Shown: positions 8,709 through 22,060, counted from the stretch's first letter. The stretch is DNA of 64,000 nucleotides from Phytophthora sp. 'mugwort' (GCA_033558025.1 JAUCEF010000018.1:3348001-3412000); one strand, 5' to 3'. The notes: generated by a model not told the origin, from the letters alone. Numbers and translations: made by a program.

Positions 8709-9342
8709 CTTCTTTGCCTCCTTTTGCGTTCGTTGCCTTCTACCGCGCTTTCACGACTCGCTGGCCTCTCAGACGCGTGCTAGAACATGCGGACGCGCTG
8801 TCACGATGTGTCATGCTTTCCGCATGAATAACACCACCTACATAGCGCTCTTTTCAGTCAGGCTCGGGTTCAAGTCTGGCGGCCGACTTTAAGCCGCTCG
8901 GTTCGACGCAATACACGTCGAAACGGTCATCTGCGTGAGAGCAACGTCACAACGGGATCACATGAAGCCAACCTGGATATGGAACAACAGCAATGCACGC
9001 AACGAGTACGCGGCGTCGAAGCAAGAGGTTCGACACGAATGCCTCAAACGTAGCTTCGACGGGCGATCTCGCAGATTCAGTTGTTGCTGAGATGCCGTGG
9101 GGCGTGCCGGATAGTGGTAACGTGTGCAAAGTTGGTGGCTCCATGTCGGGGAGGGGTGACATCTTTTCCGGTGGGAGGTTTATAGCGAAGCCCAGAAGGC
9201 TCGGGAGGACTGTCCAAGACCAGGGGTGGGTCCGTGGCGAGGTAGCGGTGACGATGAAGGTGCCTCTTCGTGCACCGAGCACGTCTTGTTGCGGACGCCT
9301 AGGTTTGTTTGGAGGACTTGTGGGTTGTATAACGCTTATGAT

Positions 9343-9415
9343 GCTCCTTTGGCTCAGTTGGTAGAGCGTCAGTCTCATAATCTGAAGGTCGCCAGTTCGA
9401 GCCTGGCAGGGAGCA
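9343..9415 (+). tRNA. tRNA-Met (CAT), copy 14
   Basis: Identical to copy 1. Its unit has G-to-C at 9932; second half of the two-unit repeat. Confidence 0.97.
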
Positions 9416-10049
9416 CTTCTTTGCCTCCTTTTGCGTTCGTTGCCTTCTACCGCGCTTTCACGACTCGCTGGCCTCTCAGACGCGTGCTAGAACATGCGGA
9501 CGCGCTGTCACGATGTGTCATGCTTTCCGCATGAATAACACCACCTACATAGCGCTCTTTTCAGTCAGGCTCGGGTTCAAGTCTGGCGGCCGACTTTAAG
9601 CCGCTCGGTTCGACGCAATACACGTCGAAACGGTCATCTGCGTGATAGCAACGTCACAACGGGATCACATGAAGCCAACCTGGATATGGAACAACAGCAA
9701 TGCACGCAACGAGTACGCGGCGTCGAAGCAAGAGGTTCGACACGAATGCCTCAAACGTAGCTTCGACGGGCGATCTCGCAGATTCAGTTGTTGCTGAGAT
9801 GCCGTGGGGCGTGCCGGATAGTGGTAACGTGTGCAAAGTTGGTGGCTCCATGTCGGGGAGGGGTGACATCTTTTCCGGTGGGAGGTTTATAGCGAAGCCC
9901 AGAAGGCTCGGGAGGACTGTCCAAGACCAGGCGTGGGTCCGTGGCGAGGTAGCGGTGACGATGAAGGTGCCTCTTCGTGCACCGAGCACGTCTTGTTGCG
10001 GACGCCTAGGTTTGTTTGGAGGACTTGTGGGTTGTATAACGCTTATGAT

Positions 10050-10122
10050 GCTCCTTTGGCTCAGTTGGTAGAGCGTCAGTCTCATAATCTGAAGGTCGCC
10101 AGTTCGAGCCTGGCAGGGAGCA
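10050..10122 (+). tRNA. tRNA-Met (CAT), copy 15
   Basis: Identical to copy 1. Its unit repeats the copy-13 type (T-to-G at 10353). Confidence 0.97.
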
Positions 10123-10756
10123 CTTCTTTGCCTCCTTTTGCGTTCGTTGCCTTCTACCGCGCTTTCACGACTCGCTGGCCTCTCAGACGCGTGCTAGAAC
10201 ATGCGGACGCGCTGTCACGATGTGTCATGCTTTCCGCATGAATAACACCACCTACATAGCGCTCTTTTCAGTCAGGCTCGGGTTCAAGTCTGGCGGCCGA
10301 CTTTAAGCCGCTCGGTTCGACGCAATACACGTCGAAACGGTCATCTGCGTGAGAGCAACGTCACAACGGGATCACATGAAGCCAACCTGGATATGGAACA
10401 ACAGCAATGCACGCAACGAGTACGCGGCGTCGAAGCAAGAGGTTCGACACGAATGCCTCAAACGTAGCTTCGACGGGCGATCTCGCAGATTCAGTTGTTG
10501 CTGAGATGCCGTGGGGCGTGCCGGATAGTGGTAACGTGTGCAAAGTTGGTGGCTCCATGTCGGGGAGGGGTGACATCTTTTCCGGTGGGAGGTTTATAGC
10601 GAAGCCCAGAAGGCTCGGGAGGACTGTCCAAGACCAGGGGTGGGTCCGTGGCGAGGTAGCGGTGACGATGAAGGTGCCTCTTCGTGCACCGAGCACGTCT
10701 TGTTGCGGACGCCTAGGTTTGTTTGGAGGACTTGTGGGTTGTATAACGCTTATGAT

Positions 10757-10829
10757 GCTCCTTTGGCTCAGTTGGTAGAGCGTCAGTCTCATAATCTGAA
10801 GGTCGCCAGTTCGAGCCTGGCAGGGAGCA
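10757..10829 (+). tRNA. tRNA-Met (CAT), copy 16
   Basis: Identical to copy 1. Its unit repeats the copy-14 type (G-to-C at 11346). Confidence 0.97.
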
Positions 10830-11463
10830 CTTCTTTGCCTCCTTTTGCGTTCGTTGCCTTCTACCGCGCTTTCACGACTCGCTGGCCTCTCAGACGCGTG
10901 CTAGAACATGCGGACGCGCTGTCACGATGTGTCATGCTTTCCGCATGAATAACACCACCTACATAGCGCTCTTTTCAGTCAGGCTCGGGTTCAAGTCTGG
11001 CGGCCGACTTTAAGCCGCTCGGTTCGACGCAATACACGTCGAAACGGTCATCTGCGTGATAGCAACGTCACAACGGGATCACATGAAGCCAACCTGGATA
11101 TGGAACAACAGCAATGCACGCAACGAGTACGCGGCGTCGAAGCAAGAGGTTCGACACGAATGCCTCAAACGTAGCTTCGACGGGCGATCTCGCAGATTCA
11201 GTTGTTGCTGAGATGCCGTGGGGCGTGCCGGATAGTGGTAACGTGTGCAAAGTTGGTGGCTCCATGTCGGGGAGGGGTGACATCTTTTCCGGTGGGAGGT
11301 TTATAGCGAAGCCCAGAAGGCTCGGGAGGACTGTCCAAGACCAGGCGTGGGTCCGTGGCGAGGTAGCGGTGACGATGAAGGTGCCTCTTCGTGCACCGAG
11401 CACGTCTTGTTGCGGACGCCTAGGTTTGTTTGGAGGACTTGTGGGTTGTATAACGCTTATGAT

Positions 11464-11536
11464 GCTCCTTTGGCTCAGTTGGTAGAGCGTCAGTCTCATA
11501 ATCTGAAGGTCGCCAGTTCGAGCCTGGCAGGGAGCA
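11464..11536 (+). tRNA. tRNA-Met (CAT), copy 17
   Basis: Identical to copy 1. Its unit has A-to-T at 12157, inside the TATAA before copy 18. Confidence 0.97.
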
Positions 11537-12170
11537 CTTCTTTGCCTCCTTTTGCGTTCGTTGCCTTCTACCGCGCTTTCACGACTCGCTGGCCTCTCAG
11601 ACGCGTGCTAGAACATGCGGACGCGCTGTCACGATGTGTCATGCTTTCCGCATGAATAACACCACCTACATAGCGCTCTTTTCAGTCAGGCTCGGGTTCA
11701 AGTCTGGCGGCCGACTTTAAGCCGCTCGGTTCGACGCAATACACGTCGAAACGGTCATCTGCGTGATAGCAACGTCACAACGGGATCACATGAAGCCAAC
11801 CTGGATATGGAACAACAGCAATGCACGCAACGAGTACGCGGCGTCGAAGCAAGAGGTTCGACACGAATGCCTCAAACGTAGCTTCGACGGGCGATCTCGC
11901 AGATTCAGTTGTTGCTGAGATGCCGTGGGGCGTGCCGGATAGTGGTAACGTGTGCAAAGTTGGTGGCTCCATGTCGGGGAGGGGTGACATCTTTTCCGGT
12001 GGGAGGTTTATAGCGAAGCCCAGAAGGCTCGGGAGGACTGTCCAAGACCAGGGGTGGGTCCGTGGCGAGGTAGCGGTGACGATGAAGGTGCCTCTTCGTG
12101 CACCGAGCACGTCTTGTTGCGGACGCCTAGGTTTGTTTGGAGGACTTGTGGGTTGTTTAACGCTTATGAT

Positions 12171-12243
12171 GCTCCTTTGGCTCAGTTGGTAGAGCGTCAG
12201 TCTCATAATCTGAAGGTCGCCAGTTCGAGCCTGGCAGGGAGCA
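12171..12243 (+). tRNA. tRNA-Met (CAT), copy 18
   Basis: Identical to copy 1, but preceded by TTTAA instead of TATAA. Majority unit follows. Confidence 0.97.
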
Positions 12244-12877
12244 CTTCTTTGCCTCCTTTTGCGTTCGTTGCCTTCTACCGCGCTTTCACGACTCGCTGGC
12301 CTCTCAGACGCGTGCTAGAACATGCGGACGCGCTGTCACGATGTGTCATGCTTTCCGCATGAATAACACCACCTACATAGCGCTCTTTTCAGTCAGGCTC
12401 GGGTTCAAGTCTGGCGGCCGACTTTAAGCCGCTCGGTTCGACGCAATACACGTCGAAACGGTCATCTGCGTGATAGCAACGTCACAACGGGATCACATGA
12501 AGCCAACCTGGATATGGAACAACAGCAATGCACGCAACGAGTACGCGGCGTCGAAGCAAGAGGTTCGACACGAATGCCTCAAACGTAGCTTCGACGGGCG
12601 ATCTCGCAGATTCAGTTGTTGCTGAGATGCCGTGGGGCGTGCCGGATAGTGGTAACGTGTGCAAAGTTGGTGGCTCCATGTCGGGGAGGGGTGACATCTT
12701 TTCCGGTGGGAGGTTTATAGCGAAGCCCAGAAGGCTCGGGAGGACTGTCCAAGACCAGGGGTGGGTCCGTGGCGAGGTAGCGGTGACGATGAAGGTGCCT
12801 CTTCGTGCACCGAGCACGTCTTGTTGCGGACGCCTAGGTTTGTTTGGAGGACTTGTGGGTTGTATAACGCTTATGAT

Positions 12878-12950
12878 GCTCCTTTGGCTCAGTTGGTAGA
12901 GCGTCAGTCTCATAATCTGAAGGTCGCCAGTTCGAGCCTGGCAGGGAGCA
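12878..12950 (+). tRNA. tRNA-Met (CAT), copy 19
   Basis: Identical to copy 1; majority unit follows. Confidence 0.97.
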
Positions 12951-13584
12951 CTTCTTTGCCTCCTTTTGCGTTCGTTGCCTTCTACCGCGCTTTCACGACT
13001 CGCTGGCCTCTCAGACGCGTGCTAGAACATGCGGACGCGCTGTCACGATGTGTCATGCTTTCCGCATGAATAACACCACCTACATAGCGCTCTTTTCAGT
13101 CAGGCTCGGGTTCAAGTCTGGCGGCCGACTTTAAGCCGCTCGGTTCGACGCAATACACGTCGAAACGGTCATCTGCGTGATAGCAACGTCACAACGGGAT
13201 CACATGAAGCCAACCTGGATATGGAACAACAGCAATGCACGCAACGAGTACGCGGCGTCGAAGCAAGAGGTTCGACACGAATGCCTCAAACGTAGCTTCG
13301 ACGGGCGATCTCGCAGATTCAGTTGTTGCTGAGATGCCGTGGGGCGTGCCGGATAGTGGTAACGTGTGCAAAGTTGGTGGCTCCATGTCGGGGAGGGGTG
13401 ACATCTTTTCCGGTGGGAGGTTTATAGCGAAGCCCAGAAGGCTCGGGAGGACTGTCCAAGACCAGGGGTGGGTCCGTGGCGAGGTAGCGGTGACGATGAA
13501 GGTGCCTCTTCGTGCACCGAGCACGTCTTGTTGCGGACGCCTAGGTTTGTTTGGAGGACTTGTGGGTTGTATAACGCTTATGAT

Positions 13585-13657
13585 GCTCCTTTGGCTCAGT
13601 TGGTAGAGCGTCAGTCTCATAATCTGAAGGTCGCCAGTTCGAGCCTGGCAGGGAGCA
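13585..13657 (+). tRNA. tRNA-Met (CAT), copy 20
   Basis: Identical to copy 1; majority unit follows. Confidence 0.97.
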
Positions 13658-14291
13658 CTTCTTTGCCTCCTTTTGCGTTCGTTGCCTTCTACCGCGCTTT
13701 CACGACTCGCTGGCCTCTCAGACGCGTGCTAGAACATGCGGACGCGCTGTCACGATGTGTCATGCTTTCCGCATGAATAACACCACCTACATAGCGCTCT
13801 TTTCAGTCAGGCTCGGGTTCAAGTCTGGCGGCCGACTTTAAGCCGCTCGGTTCGACGCAATACACGTCGAAACGGTCATCTGCGTGATAGCAACGTCACA
13901 ACGGGATCACATGAAGCCAACCTGGATATGGAACAACAGCAATGCACGCAACGAGTACGCGGCGTCGAAGCAAGAGGTTCGACACGAATGCCTCAAACGT
14001 AGCTTCGACGGGCGATCTCGCAGATTCAGTTGTTGCTGAGATGCCGTGGGGCGTGCCGGATAGTGGTAACGTGTGCAAAGTTGGTGGCTCCATGTCGGGG
14101 AGGGGTGACATCTTTTCCGGTGGGAGGTTTATAGCGAAGCCCAGAAGGCTCGGGAGGACTGTCCAAGACCAGGGGTGGGTCCGTGGCGAGGTAGCGGTGA
14201 CGATGAAGGTGCCTCTTCGTGCACCGAGCACGTCTTGTTGCGGACGCCTAGGTTTGTTTGGAGGACTTGTGGGTTGTATAACGCTTATGAT

Positions 14292-14364
14292 GCTCCTTTG
14301 GCTCAGTTGGTAGAGCGTCAGTCTCATAATCTGAAGGTCGCCAGTTCGAGCCTGGCAGGGAGCA
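14292..14364 (+). tRNA. tRNA-Met (CAT), copy 21
   Basis: Identical to copy 1. Its unit has A-to-T at 14985, in the TATAA before copy 22. Confidence 0.97.
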
Positions 14365-14998
14365 CTTCTTTGCCTCCTTTTGCGTTCGTTGCCTTCTACC
14401 GCGCTTTCACGACTCGCTGGCCTCTCAGACGCGTGCTAGAACATGCGGACGCGCTGTCACGATGTGTCATGCTTTCCGCATGAATAACACCACCTACATA
14501 GCGCTCTTTTCAGTCAGGCTCGGGTTCAAGTCTGGCGGCCGACTTTAAGCCGCTCGGTTCGACGCAATACACGTCGAAACGGTCATCTGCGTGATAGCAA
14601 CGTCACAACGGGATCACATGAAGCCAACCTGGATATGGAACAACAGCAATGCACGCAACGAGTACGCGGCGTCGAAGCAAGAGGTTCGACACGAATGCCT
14701 CAAACGTAGCTTCGACGGGCGATCTCGCAGATTCAGTTGTTGCTGAGATGCCGTGGGGCGTGCCGGATAGTGGTAACGTGTGCAAAGTTGGTGGCTCCAT
14801 GTCGGGGAGGGGTGACATCTTTTCCGGTGGGAGGTTTATAGCGAAGCCCAGAAGGCTCGGGAGGACTGTCCAAGACCAGGGGTGGGTCCGTGGCGAGGTA
14901 GCGGTGACGATGAAGGTGCCTCTTCGTGCACCGAGCACGTCTTGTTGCGGACGCCTAGGTTTGTTTGGAGGACTTGTGGGTTGTTTAACGCTTATGAT

Positions 14999-15071
14999 GC
15001 TCCTTTGGCTCAGTTGGTAGAGCGTCAGTCTCATAATCTGAAGGTCGCCAGTTCGAGCCTGGCAGGGAGCA
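14999..15071 (+). tRNA. tRNA-Met (CAT), copy 22
   Basis: Identical to copy 1, preceded by TTTAA. Majority unit follows. Confidence 0.97.
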
Positions 15072-15705
15072 CTTCTTTGCCTCCTTTTGCGTTCGTTGCC
15101 TTCTACCGCGCTTTCACGACTCGCTGGCCTCTCAGACGCGTGCTAGAACATGCGGACGCGCTGTCACGATGTGTCATGCTTTCCGCATGAATAACACCAC
15201 CTACATAGCGCTCTTTTCAGTCAGGCTCGGGTTCAAGTCTGGCGGCCGACTTTAAGCCGCTCGGTTCGACGCAATACACGTCGAAACGGTCATCTGCGTG
15301 ATAGCAACGTCACAACGGGATCACATGAAGCCAACCTGGATATGGAACAACAGCAATGCACGCAACGAGTACGCGGCGTCGAAGCAAGAGGTTCGACACG
15401 AATGCCTCAAACGTAGCTTCGACGGGCGATCTCGCAGATTCAGTTGTTGCTGAGATGCCGTGGGGCGTGCCGGATAGTGGTAACGTGTGCAAAGTTGGTG
15501 GCTCCATGTCGGGGAGGGGTGACATCTTTTCCGGTGGGAGGTTTATAGCGAAGCCCAGAAGGCTCGGGAGGACTGTCCAAGACCAGGGGTGGGTCCGTGG
15601 CGAGGTAGCGGTGACGATGAAGGTGCCTCTTCGTGCACCGAGCACGTCTTGTTGCGGACGCCTAGGTTTGTTTGGAGGACTTGTGGGTTGTATAACGCTT
15701 ATGAT

Positions 15706-15778
15706 GCTCCTTTGGCTCAGTTGGTAGAGCGTCAGTCTCATAATCTGAAGGTCGCCAGTTCGAGCCTGGCAGGGAGCA
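15706..15778 (+). tRNA. tRNA-Met (CAT), copy 23
   Basis: Identical to copy 1. Its unit has a CpG-to-TpG change at 15916. Confidence 0.97.
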
Positions 15779-16412
15779 CTTCTTTGCCTCCTTTTGCGTT
15801 CGTTGCCTTCTACCGCGCTTTCACGACTCGCTGGCCTCTCAGACGCGTGCTAGAACATGCGGACGCGCTGTCACGATGTGTCATGCTTTCCGCATGAATA
15901 ACACCACCTACATAGTGCTCTTTTCAGTCAGGCTCGGGTTCAAGTCTGGCGGCCGACTTTAAGCCGCTCGGTTCGACGCAATACACGTCGAAACGGTCAT
16001 CTGCGTGATAGCAACGTCACAACGGGATCACATGAAGCCAACCTGGATATGGAACAACAGCAATGCACGCAACGAGTACGCGGCGTCGAAGCAAGAGGTT
16101 CGACACGAATGCCTCAAACGTAGCTTCGACGGGCGATCTCGCAGATTCAGTTGTTGCTGAGATGCCGTGGGGCGTGCCGGATAGTGGTAACGTGTGCAAA
16201 GTTGGTGGCTCCATGTCGGGGAGGGGTGACATCTTTTCCGGTGGGAGGTTTATAGCGAAGCCCAGAAGGCTCGGGAGGACTGTCCAAGACCAGGGGTGGG
16301 TCCGTGGCGAGGTAGCGGTGACGATGAAGGTGCCTCTTCGTGCACCGAGCACGTCTTGTTGCGGACGCCTAGGTTTGTTTGGAGGACTTGTGGGTTGTAT
16401 AACGCTTATGAT

Positions 16413-16485
16413 GCTCCTTTGGCTCAGTTGGTAGAGCGTCAGTCTCATAATCTGAAGGTCGCCAGTTCGAGCCTGGCAGGGAGCA
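16413..16485 (+). tRNA. tRNA-Met (CAT), copy 24
   Basis: Identical to copy 1. Its unit is 703 bp because of a 4-bp deletion at 16568/16569, and also has A-to-T at 17102 before copy 25. Confidence 0.97.
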
Positions 16486-17115
16486 CTTCTTTGCCTCCTT
16501 TTGCGTTCGTTGCCTTCTACCGCGCTTTCACGACTCGCTGGCCTCTCAGACGCGTGCTAGAACATGCGCGCTGTCACGATGTGTCATGCTTTCCGCATGA
16601 ATAACACCACCTACATAGCGCTCTTTTCAGTCAGGCTCGGGTTCAAGTCTGGCGGCCGACTTTAAGCCGCTCGGTTCGACGCAATACACGTCGAAACGGT
16701 CATCTGCGTGATAGCAACGTCACAACGGGATCACATGAAGCCAACCTGGATATGGAACAACAGCAATGCACGCAACGAGTACGCGGCGTCGAAGCAAGAG
16801 GTTCGACACGAATGCCTCAAACGTAGCTTCGACGGGCGATCTCGCAGATTCAGTTGTTGCTGAGATGCCGTGGGGCGTGCCGGATAGTGGTAACGTGTGC
16901 AAAGTTGGTGGCTCCATGTCGGGGAGGGGTGACATCTTTTCCGGTGGGAGGTTTATAGCGAAGCCCAGAAGGCTCGGGAGGACTGTCCAAGACCAGGGGT
17001 GGGTCCGTGGCGAGGTAGCGGTGACGATGAAGGTGCCTCTTCGTGCACCGAGCACGTCTTGTTGCGGACGCCTAGGTTTGTTTGGAGGACTTGTGGGTTG
17101 TTTAACGCTTATGAT

Positions 17116-17188
17116 GCTCCTTTGGCTCAGTTGGTAGAGCGTCAGTCTCATAATCTGAAGGTCGCCAGTTCGAGCCTGGCAGGGAGCA
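17116..17188 (+). tRNA. tRNA-Met (CAT), copy 25
   Basis: Identical to copy 1, preceded by TTTAA. Its unit has T-to-G at 17419 and G-to-C at 17479, the same pair as the units after copies 50 and 72. Confidence 0.97.
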
Positions 17189-17822
17189 CTTCTTTGCCTC
17201 CTTTTGCGTTCGTTGCCTTCTACCGCGCTTTCACGACTCGCTGGCCTCTCAGACGCGTGCTAGAACATGCGGACGCGCTGTCACGATGTGTCATGCTTTC
17301 CGCATGAATAACACCACCTACATAGCGCTCTTTTCAGTCAGGCTCGGGTTCAAGTCTGGCGGCCGACTTTAAGCCGCTCGGTTCGACGCAATACACGTCG
17401 AAACGGTCATCTGCGTGAGAGCAACGTCACAACGGGATCACATGAAGCCAACCTGGATATGGAACAACAGCAATGCACCCAACGAGTACGCGGCGTCGAA
17501 GCAAGAGGTTCGACACGAATGCCTCAAACGTAGCTTCGACGGGCGATCTCGCAGATTCAGTTGTTGCTGAGATGCCGTGGGGCGTGCCGGATAGTGGTAA
17601 CGTGTGCAAAGTTGGTGGCTCCATGTCGGGGAGGGGTGACATCTTTTCCGGTGGGAGGTTTATAGCGAAGCCCAGAAGGCTCGGGAGGACTGTCCAAGAC
17701 CAGGGGTGGGTCCGTGGCGAGGTAGCGGTGACGATGAAGGTGCCTCTTCGTGCACCGAGCACGTCTTGTTGCGGACGCCTAGGTTTGTTTGGAGGACTTG
17801 TGGGTTGTATAACGCTTATGAT

Positions 17823-17895
17823 GCTCCTTTGGCTCAGTTGGTAGAGCGTCAGTCTCATAATCTGAAGGTCGCCAGTTCGAGCCTGGCAGGGAGCA
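17823..17895 (+). tRNA. tRNA-Met (CAT), copy 26
   Basis: Identical to copy 1; majority unit follows. Confidence 0.97.
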
Positions 17896-18529
17896 CTTCT
17901 TTGCCTCCTTTTGCGTTCGTTGCCTTCTACCGCGCTTTCACGACTCGCTGGCCTCTCAGACGCGTGCTAGAACATGCGGACGCGCTGTCACGATGTGTCA
18001 TGCTTTCCGCATGAATAACACCACCTACATAGCGCTCTTTTCAGTCAGGCTCGGGTTCAAGTCTGGCGGCCGACTTTAAGCCGCTCGGTTCGACGCAATA
18101 CACGTCGAAACGGTCATCTGCGTGATAGCAACGTCACAACGGGATCACATGAAGCCAACCTGGATATGGAACAACAGCAATGCACGCAACGAGTACGCGG
18201 CGTCGAAGCAAGAGGTTCGACACGAATGCCTCAAACGTAGCTTCGACGGGCGATCTCGCAGATTCAGTTGTTGCTGAGATGCCGTGGGGCGTGCCGGATA
18301 GTGGTAACGTGTGCAAAGTTGGTGGCTCCATGTCGGGGAGGGGTGACATCTTTTCCGGTGGGAGGTTTATAGCGAAGCCCAGAAGGCTCGGGAGGACTGT
18401 CCAAGACCAGGGGTGGGTCCGTGGCGAGGTAGCGGTGACGATGAAGGTGCCTCTTCGTGCACCGAGCACGTCTTGTTGCGGACGCCTAGGTTTGTTTGGA
18501 GGACTTGTGGGTTGTATAACGCTTATGAT

Positions 18530-18602
18530 GCTCCTTTGGCTCAGTTGGTAGAGCGTCAGTCTCATAATCTGAAGGTCGCCAGTTCGAGCCTGGCAGGGAG
18601 CA
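18530..18602 (+). tRNA. tRNA-Met (CAT), copy 27
   Basis: Identical to copy 1. Its 703-bp unit has the same 4-bp deletion as copy 24's unit, at 18685/18686. Confidence 0.97.
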
Positions 18603-19232
18603 CTTCTTTGCCTCCTTTTGCGTTCGTTGCCTTCTACCGCGCTTTCACGACTCGCTGGCCTCTCAGACGCGTGCTAGAACATGCGCGCTGTCACGATGTG
18701 TCATGCTTTCCGCATGAATAACACCACCTACATAGCGCTCTTTTCAGTCAGGCTCGGGTTCAAGTCTGGCGGCCGACTTTAAGCCGCTCGGTTCGACGCA
18801 ATACACGTCGAAACGGTCATCTGCGTGATAGCAACGTCACAACGGGATCACATGAAGCCAACCTGGATATGGAACAACAGCAATGCACGCAACGAGTACG
18901 CGGCGTCGAAGCAAGAGGTTCGACACGAATGCCTCAAACGTAGCTTCGACGGGCGATCTCGCAGATTCAGTTGTTGCTGAGATGCCGTGGGGCGTGCCGG
19001 ATAGTGGTAACGTGTGCAAAGTTGGTGGCTCCATGTCGGGGAGGGGTGACATCTTTTCCGGTGGGAGGTTTATAGCGAAGCCCAGAAGGCTCGGGAGGAC
19101 TGTCCAAGACCAGGGGTGGGTCCGTGGCGAGGTAGCGGTGACGATGAAGGTGCCTCTTCGTGCACCGAGCACGTCTTGTTGCGGACGCCTAGGTTTGTTT
19201 GGAGGACTTGTGGGTTGTATAACGCTTATGAT

Positions 19233-19305
19233 GCTCCTTTGGCTCAGTTGGTAGAGCGTCAGTCTCATAATCTGAAGGTCGCCAGTTCGAGCCTGGCAGG
19301 GAGCA
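19233..19305 (+). tRNA. tRNA-Met (CAT), copy 28
   Basis: Identical to copy 1; majority unit follows. Confidence 0.97.
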
Positions 19306-19939
19306 CTTCTTTGCCTCCTTTTGCGTTCGTTGCCTTCTACCGCGCTTTCACGACTCGCTGGCCTCTCAGACGCGTGCTAGAACATGCGGACGCGCTGTCA
19401 CGATGTGTCATGCTTTCCGCATGAATAACACCACCTACATAGCGCTCTTTTCAGTCAGGCTCGGGTTCAAGTCTGGCGGCCGACTTTAAGCCGCTCGGTT
19501 CGACGCAATACACGTCGAAACGGTCATCTGCGTGATAGCAACGTCACAACGGGATCACATGAAGCCAACCTGGATATGGAACAACAGCAATGCACGCAAC
19601 GAGTACGCGGCGTCGAAGCAAGAGGTTCGACACGAATGCCTCAAACGTAGCTTCGACGGGCGATCTCGCAGATTCAGTTGTTGCTGAGATGCCGTGGGGC
19701 GTGCCGGATAGTGGTAACGTGTGCAAAGTTGGTGGCTCCATGTCGGGGAGGGGTGACATCTTTTCCGGTGGGAGGTTTATAGCGAAGCCCAGAAGGCTCG
19801 GGAGGACTGTCCAAGACCAGGGGTGGGTCCGTGGCGAGGTAGCGGTGACGATGAAGGTGCCTCTTCGTGCACCGAGCACGTCTTGTTGCGGACGCCTAGG
19901 TTTGTTTGGAGGACTTGTGGGTTGTATAACGCTTATGAT

Positions 19940-20012
19940 GCTCCTTTGGCTCAGTTGGTAGAGCGTCAGTCTCATAATCTGAAGGTCGCCAGTTCGAGCC
20001 TGGCAGGGAGCA
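19940..20012 (+). tRNA. tRNA-Met (CAT), copy 29
   Basis: Identical to copy 1; majority unit follows. Confidence 0.97.
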
Positions 20013-20646
20013 CTTCTTTGCCTCCTTTTGCGTTCGTTGCCTTCTACCGCGCTTTCACGACTCGCTGGCCTCTCAGACGCGTGCTAGAACATGCGGACGC
20101 GCTGTCACGATGTGTCATGCTTTCCGCATGAATAACACCACCTACATAGCGCTCTTTTCAGTCAGGCTCGGGTTCAAGTCTGGCGGCCGACTTTAAGCCG
20201 CTCGGTTCGACGCAATACACGTCGAAACGGTCATCTGCGTGATAGCAACGTCACAACGGGATCACATGAAGCCAACCTGGATATGGAACAACAGCAATGC
20301 ACGCAACGAGTACGCGGCGTCGAAGCAAGAGGTTCGACACGAATGCCTCAAACGTAGCTTCGACGGGCGATCTCGCAGATTCAGTTGTTGCTGAGATGCC
20401 GTGGGGCGTGCCGGATAGTGGTAACGTGTGCAAAGTTGGTGGCTCCATGTCGGGGAGGGGTGACATCTTTTCCGGTGGGAGGTTTATAGCGAAGCCCAGA
20501 AGGCTCGGGAGGACTGTCCAAGACCAGGGGTGGGTCCGTGGCGAGGTAGCGGTGACGATGAAGGTGCCTCTTCGTGCACCGAGCACGTCTTGTTGCGGAC
20601 GCCTAGGTTTGTTTGGAGGACTTGTGGGTTGTATAACGCTTATGAT

Positions 20647-20719
20647 GCTCCTTTGGCTCAGTTGGTAGAGCGTCAGTCTCATAATCTGAAGGTCGCCAGT
20701 TCGAGCCTGGCAGGGAGCA
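20647..20719 (+). tRNA. tRNA-Met (CAT), copy 30
   Basis: Identical to copy 1. Its unit has A-to-C at 20963. Confidence 0.97.
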
Positions 20720-21353
20720 CTTCTTTGCCTCCTTTTGCGTTCGTTGCCTTCTACCGCGCTTTCACGACTCGCTGGCCTCTCAGACGCGTGCTAGAACATG
20801 CGGACGCGCTGTCACGATGTGTCATGCTTTCCGCATGAATAACACCACCTACATAGCGCTCTTTTCAGTCAGGCTCGGGTTCAAGTCTGGCGGCCGACTT
20901 TAAGCCGCTCGGTTCGACGCAATACACGTCGAAACGGTCATCTGCGTGATAGCAACGTCACACCGGGATCACATGAAGCCAACCTGGATATGGAACAACA
21001 GCAATGCACGCAACGAGTACGCGGCGTCGAAGCAAGAGGTTCGACACGAATGCCTCAAACGTAGCTTCGACGGGCGATCTCGCAGATTCAGTTGTTGCTG
21101 AGATGCCGTGGGGCGTGCCGGATAGTGGTAACGTGTGCAAAGTTGGTGGCTCCATGTCGGGGAGGGGTGACATCTTTTCCGGTGGGAGGTTTATAGCGAA
21201 GCCCAGAAGGCTCGGGAGGACTGTCCAAGACCAGGGGTGGGTCCGTGGCGAGGTAGCGGTGACGATGAAGGTGCCTCTTCGTGCACCGAGCACGTCTTGT
21301 TGCGGACGCCTAGGTTTGTTTGGAGGACTTGTGGGTTGTATAACGCTTATGAT

Positions 21354-21426
21354 GCTCCTTTGGCTCAGTTGGTAGAGCGTCAGTCTCATAATCTGAAGGT
21401 CGCCAGTTCGAGCCTGGCAGGGAGCA
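21354..21426 (+). tRNA. tRNA-Met (CAT), copy 31
   Basis: Identical to copy 1; majority unit follows. Confidence 0.97.
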
Positions 21427-22060
21427 CTTCTTTGCCTCCTTTTGCGTTCGTTGCCTTCTACCGCGCTTTCACGACTCGCTGGCCTCTCAGACGCGTGCTA
21501 GAACATGCGGACGCGCTGTCACGATGTGTCATGCTTTCCGCATGAATAACACCACCTACATAGCGCTCTTTTCAGTCAGGCTCGGGTTCAAGTCTGGCGG
21601 CCGACTTTAAGCCGCTCGGTTCGACGCAATACACGTCGAAACGGTCATCTGCGTGATAGCAACGTCACAACGGGATCACATGAAGCCAACCTGGATATGG
21701 AACAACAGCAATGCACGCAACGAGTACGCGGCGTCGAAGCAAGAGGTTCGACACGAATGCCTCAAACGTAGCTTCGACGGGCGATCTCGCAGATTCAGTT
21801 GTTGCTGAGATGCCGTGGGGCGTGCCGGATAGTGGTAACGTGTGCAAAGTTGGTGGCTCCATGTCGGGGAGGGGTGACATCTTTTCCGGTGGGAGGTTTA
21901 TAGCGAAGCCCAGAAGGCTCGGGAGGACTGTCCAAGACCAGGGGTGGGTCCGTGGCGAGGTAGCGGTGACGATGAAGGTGCCTCTTCGTGCACCGAGCAC
22001 GTCTTGTTGCGGACGCCTAGGTTTGTTTGGAGGACTTGTGGGTTGTATAACGCTTATGAT

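Larger units (their letters stand above)
8636..11463 (+). repeat. Two-unit higher-order repeat, two copies of 1,414 bp
   Basis: Units alternate between a T-to-G type (8939, 10353) and a G-to-C type (9932, 11346). The G-to-C change occurs nowhere else in the window. This is best explained by a local duplication of a two-unit block. Confidence 0.75.
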
